64,000 bases of DNA, taken from a virus. The position numbers and the translations under genes were made by a program. The notes beneath the pieces were generated by a model, which did not search any database, was not told the DNA's origin, and saw nothing but the letters and a program-made list of their open reading frames with translations. The DNA lies in the IMG/VR virus record IMGVR_UViG_3300027899_000001, positions 248,001-312,000 of that record. One strand, written 5' to 3'. Numbering within the stretch: position 1 is the stretch's first letter; each line of letters begins with the position of its first letter. Positions 61,254-64,000 of this stretch are shown piece after piece.

Positions 61254-61697
61254 ATGCAAACATTTCTTCCGTATGATAATTTAGAAAAATCGGTAAAAGC
61301 TTTAGATAATAAAAGACTTGGAAAACAACGCGTCGAATGTTATCAGCTTATAAGCGTGATATCAGGCAGACCGAGAAAAGATGGAAAACCTTATAAAGGT
61401 TGGACTAATCACCCTATAACAGTGATGTGGAGAAATCACCTAAATGCATTAAAATTATACTATAATCTATGTATTGATGAATGGATAAAACGAGGATTTA
61501 AAAATACTATGGAAAAAGAAAAAATAGAAGGGCCTATAGTTTATCCTGAATGGTTTGGTTATATACCTTTTCACGCATCACATCGTTCTAATTTACTTAG
61601 AAAAGATAAAAGTTATTATTCTAAACTTGGATGGAGCGATTCGGCTGATTGGGCGTATTTATGGTTTGATAACGAAAGAGGCTGGCATTCTACTTAA
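61254..61697 (+). CDS. Pyrimidine-dimer DNA glycosylase family protein
   Basis: About 147 residues from the ATG at 61254 (MQTFLPYDNLEKSVKALDNK). The pattern FLPY then LDNKRLGKQRVECYQL, then GWTNHPITVMWRNHLNALKL and CIDEWIKRG, is that of the T4 endonuclease V-related (Pyr_excise / MSMEG_6728) family. It may act in DNA repair. An upstream TTG at 61233 would add seven residues but the ATG fits the family start. Confidence 0.7.
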   Translation: MQTFLPYDNLEKSVKALDNKRLGKQRVECYQLISVISGRPRKDGKPYKGWTNHPITVMWRNHLNALKLYYNLCIDEWIKRGFKNTMEKEKIEGPIVYPEWFGYIPFHASHRSNLLRKDKSYYSKLGWSDSADWAYLWFDNERGWHST

Positions 61698-62515
61698 TCT
61701 GTCTGTATTTCTCCGTTTACAGCACAAACCTTTTTAACATCTCTCCTTGAAAAATTTTTATAATTACCATGACAATAAAAACTTGCGCCTACATATTTAG
61801 GAGCAAATTCAAGAGATTTTAGTCTATTATTACTACAAGAAAATAATCCTGTTACAAATACAGGACATCCTCTTAAAGAAGTGAGATGATTATTTTGTAA
61901 AGTAAACATCCCTTGTATTTTATTAAATTGTATGTAAGAAGGAAATTCTGTAAGACCTTTCCATTTTAATATTACATTTTCATTAACATCAATGGTTAAA
62001 TCATCATTTATAGTATAATGTTTAATTTCATACTCATCTAACCATTTTTTTATTTTGATTTTAAATCCTATACCCATATCATAAATAGGATCTGATTCTT
62101 CTGTAAAAGCCTCTGATATAGTATTTTTATTAAGTTCGCTTTCTTTAAAAACTTTAAAATATTTTTTCCAACGTGAAATTGACGCAGTATTTGTTGCTTG
62201 AGAATATGTTCTTTCTTTTCCATTTAATATATTCTTTCTTATATCTAAAAATATTGGATTAATAGTGTATCCATAAGGAACAAGATTTAATTGTAATTCA
62301 TTTTTTGATAAATGTTTTATGTGATATACTATGTATAAACCAGTAGCGGGAAATGGCGTCTTATCATTAAATGCAAAATATTTACTTTCTTTAAGACATC
62401 TAAGAACATCTCCTACTTCAAGATTTTCAAAACCCTTATAACCTATTCCCATATCTTTAATAGGATCAAACTCTTCAGTAAATTTTTCGTTAATATGTTC
62501 TCTAATCAATTTCAT
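61694..62515 (-). CDS. Two-module SDPI-signature protein with LRR-like end
   Basis: The 273-residue protein carries the signature at residues 7-25 (HINEKFTEEFDPIKDMGIG) and again at 132-150 (TISEAFTEESDPIYDMGIG). Module 1 (26-130) is beta-rich. Module 2 ends with LRR-like repeats (LTSLRGCPVFVTGLFSCSNN). The double signature matches the fusion at 18892. LxE-type sites (INE, ISE) lie before each module. It shares a unit with 62515, which has the same signature. Confidence 0.6.
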   Translation of the reverse strand: MKLIREHINEKFTEEFDPIKDMGIGYKGFENLEVGDVLRCLKESKYFAFNDKTPFPATGLYIVYHIKHLSKNELQLNLVPYGYTINPIFLDIRKNILNGKERTYSQATNTASISRWKKYFKVFKESELNKNTISEAFTEESDPIYDMGIGFKIKIKKWLDEYEIKHYTINDDLTIDVNENVILKWKGLTEFPSYIQFNKIQGMFTLQNNHLTSLRGCPVFVTGLFSCSNNRLKSLEFAPKYVGASFYCHGNYKNFSRRDVKKVCAVNGEIQTD

Positions 62516-62871
62516 TAATCTTTAATGATGTATTTTTCTGTTGGAATTATATGATATGTAAGAGTAGTTATTCCTTTTCCTTTTACATTTATTAATCCGT
62601 CTCTATTCATAATTATTTCATCGACAAGAACTTCACAATGTTTTCGTGTAGAGGAGTATTTTCCAGCTTCATATAGATCCATTATTCCAGATATTCGTTT
62701 TCCATGAAATTGATATACAAATTTTACCCATTTTTGCCATACTAGATTTTCAAAATCTTTGTATATAGAAAAATATTTATCTTCAAATACTATATATCCT
62801 ATACCTAAATCATGTATTGGATCTGACTCTTCAGTAAATTTTTCGTATAATTTCTCCTTTAATTTTTTCAC
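62515..62871 (-). CDS. SDPI-signature protein
   Basis: The 118-residue protein starts MKKLKEKLYEKFTEESDPIH (signature at 7-25, LYEKF, then DLGIG). The body is mixed alpha/beta with a basic middle. It overlaps the next gene by one base. A late promoter (62891-62901) lies upstream. It is likely processed at LYE|KF and packaged; the mature function is unknown. Confidence 0.65.
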   Translation of the reverse strand: MKKLKEKLYEKFTEESDPIHDLGIGYIVFEDKYFSIYKDFENLVWQKWVKFVYQFHGKRISGIMDLYEAGKYSSTRKHCEVLVDEIIMNRDGLINVKGKGITTLTYHIIPTEKYIIKD

Positions 62872-62890
62872 TCGAGATATTATTATTTGT

Positions 62891-62901
62891 TTTATATATT
62901 C
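62891..62901 (-). promoter_or_regulatory. T4-type late promoter candidate
   Basis: On the minus strand it reads GAATATATAAA, 20 bases upstream of the SDPI gene. It follows the terminator at 62918-62940. Confidence 0.55.
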
Positions 62902-62917
62902 CTATATAAACGACAAA

Positions 62918-62940
62918 AGAGAGACTGAGGGAGTCTCTCT
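62918..62940 (-). terminator. Intrinsic terminator
   Basis: A perfect 9-bp hairpin AGAGAGACT / AGTCTCTCT with loop GAGGG and a T-run on the minus strand. It ends the phosphoesterase gene. Confidence 0.75.
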
Positions 62941-62959
62941 TAAATCGACAAGAGGGTTG

Positions 62960-63652
62960 TTATAAATTTATCAACATACTAGCAACTCTTTTATTTCCCC
63001 TGTCATCAATACAGGCAATAAAATCGCCGCCAAAAAAATCTAATCGAGGAGTAACCTGAGGAGTATGTCCAAACACCTGATTTATTCCGTTATAAGGATC
63101 GTCAAGAACTTCCATGTAATCTGCCCAAAGTGGACCCGGAGTTCCTCTTCCGCCTCTCATTCTTCCAACTTTCCATATTAATTCTTGTCTATCATGAATT
63201 CTATTTAATGTGTCATGAATTAATTCGCCTTCTTTCATTTCAGGTTTAATAAAAAATTCATCATAATTTGTAGTGTATCCCGCGTGAGTAGCAAGAGTAT
63301 ATTTTTTAGTTGTATCATTAGTATATCCCCAAGCCATTTGAAACAAATCTGCATTATCATCAAAAATCTTTTTATATTCCCATGCAAATTCGTATTGTTT
63401 TCCGGTTATACCATCTATGCCGTGCATATATGCATAATCATGATTTCCGATAAGAAGCGTAACTTGATCTTTATTTTTACGAGCAAAGTTACAAATATTA
63501 TTAAGATTATATAACTGTATACTACGTTTAACAAAGAAACTATCTACATAATCGCCAAGAAACACGATTTTATAGAAATTTTTCATTCCTTCTTTAGCGA
63601 GTTCTTCCCACTCTATTAATCCATGTATATCCCCTATAAATAGTACTTTCAT
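62960..63652 (-). CDS. Calcineurin-like metallophosphoesterase
   Basis: The 230-residue protein has the family motifs: GDIHG (7-11), GDYVD (33-37), GNHD (69-72), HAGYT and GHTPQ. These bind two metals and hydrolyse phosphoesters, as in Ser/Thr phosphatases or diadenosine-tetraphosphatases. The physiological substrate is unknown. A promoter-like 16-mer at 63674-63689 is shared with the glycan operon. A terminator follows. Confidence 0.85.
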   Translation of the reverse strand: MKVLFIGDIHGLIEWEELAKEGMKNFYKIVFLGDYVDSFFVKRSIQLYNLNNICNFARKNKDQVTLLIGNHDYAYMHGIDGITGKQYEFAWEYKKIFDDNADLFQMAWGYTNDTTKKYTLATHAGYTTNYDEFFIKPEMKEGELIHDTLNRIHDRQELIWKVGRMRGGRGTPGPLWADYMEVLDDPYNGINQVFGHTPQVTPRLDFFGGDFIACIDDRGNKRVASMLINL

Positions 63653-63673
63653 TTTGTTTGTTTTTTAATTATA

Positions 63674-63689
63674 TGTAAATATAAACAAA
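63674..63689 (-). promoter_or_regulatory. Shared 16-mer, promoter candidate
   Basis: On the minus strand it reads TTTGTTTATATTTACA, about 22 bases upstream of the phosphoesterase start. The same 16-mer precedes the glycan operon at 28371-28386. Confidence 0.5.
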
Positions 63690-63718
63690 ATACTTGACAG
63701 AAAAAAATTATTTACATA

Positions 63719-63991
63719 TTAATTTGATAATTCCATCTTTACATGTGCAACAATTTCAGATATTTCTTCTATTTTATTTTGAATTATATCCATTTCTGAT
63801 AAATATACGCTTAAATTTGTGCAAATTTCTTGAAGATATTCTTCATTAATTGGCTGTTTATCTAATTCATCTGTTAGTTCATTGAATTGATTTTGAACTT
63901 TAGTGTAATTTTCCTTAAGTACATTTAATCTATCTTTGAACTCACCAAGCAGATAAACTTTTGCGGTGTGTTCAAAACTTTGAGTTGTCAT
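63719..63991 (-). CDS. Small coiled-coil protein
   Basis: The 90-residue protein is almost wholly helical (YLLGEFKDRLNVLKENYTKV, then LSEMDIIQNKIEEISEIV). It is likely a small coiled-coil partner protein. No function is known. It is separated from the phosphoesterase by a promoter-containing spacer. Confidence 0.55.
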   Translation of the reverse strand: MTTQSFEHTAKVYLLGEFKDRLNVLKENYTKVQNQFNELTDELDKQPINEEYLQEICTNLSVYLSEMDIIQNKIEEISEIVAHVKMELSN

Positions 63992-64000
63992 TTTATGAAG

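Overview
The window reads as part of the genome of a large T4-like tailed phage (contractile-tail type) with a very A+T-rich sequence, probably infecting a member of the Bacteroidota. The T4 link rests on recognisable relatives of the major capsid protein gp23, the prohead protease gp21, the baseplate wedge protein gp53, dCMP hydroxymethylase gp42 and the DNA alpha-glucosyltransferase Agt, plus repeated late-promoter-like elements (TATAAATA or GAATATATAAA). The Bacteroidota host is an inference from the low G+C, A-rich leaders without Shine-Dalgarno motifs and TAnnTTTG-type promoter candidates; it is not proven here.

Layout. (1) 1-8.2 kb, minus strand: tail/baseplate genes and small unknowns. 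(2) 8.3-17 kb, minus strand: nucleotide and DNA-modification genes (2-deoxyribosyltransferase-like protein, dCMP hydroxymethylase, thymidylate-kinase-like kinase, C5 DNA methyltransferase), a vWA protein, a collagen-like protein and three homing endonucleases. (3) 17.1-26.9 kb, mostly minus: a candidate spanin pair, several proteins sharing an N-terminal signature (EKFxEESDPIxDMGIG), a lysine-2,3-aminomutase-like radical SAM enzyme, a SET-domain protein, a metallopeptidase-like protein, two more homing endonucleases and two structured RNA candidates, one resembling a decayed tRNA. (4) 27-56.3 kb, plus strand: an acidic protein, then about 28 kb of tightly packed collinear genes. These include an Agt-type DNA glucosyltransferase, a short capsid-protein paralogue, three GT25-like enzymes, a GT10-like enzyme, an exostosin-like enzyme and other glycosyltransferases, six methyltransferases, and deoxysugar enzymes (GDP-mannose 4,6-dehydratase, 2,3-dehydratase, DegT aminotransferase, RmlD-like and Gfo/Idh/MocA reductases, C-methyltransferase). 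(5) 56.3-61 kb, minus: a collagen-like protein, the major capsid protein, and a prohead protease fused to a coiled-coil scaffold. (6) 61.2-64 kb: a DNA-glycosylase-family gene, two more signature proteins, a phosphoesterase and a coiled-coil protein.

How it fits together. gp42 plus Agt predicts 5-hydroxymethylcytosine DNA carrying glucose. The glycan operon probably builds an unusual, possibly C-methylated amino-deoxysugar glycan for the virion or DNA. Signature proteins with LxE-type sites and late promoters look like capsid-packaged proteins trimmed by the gp21-like protease. Two homing endonucleases have split the first 13-15 codons from their target genes and re-supplied a new start, which is the most unusual architecture in the window.
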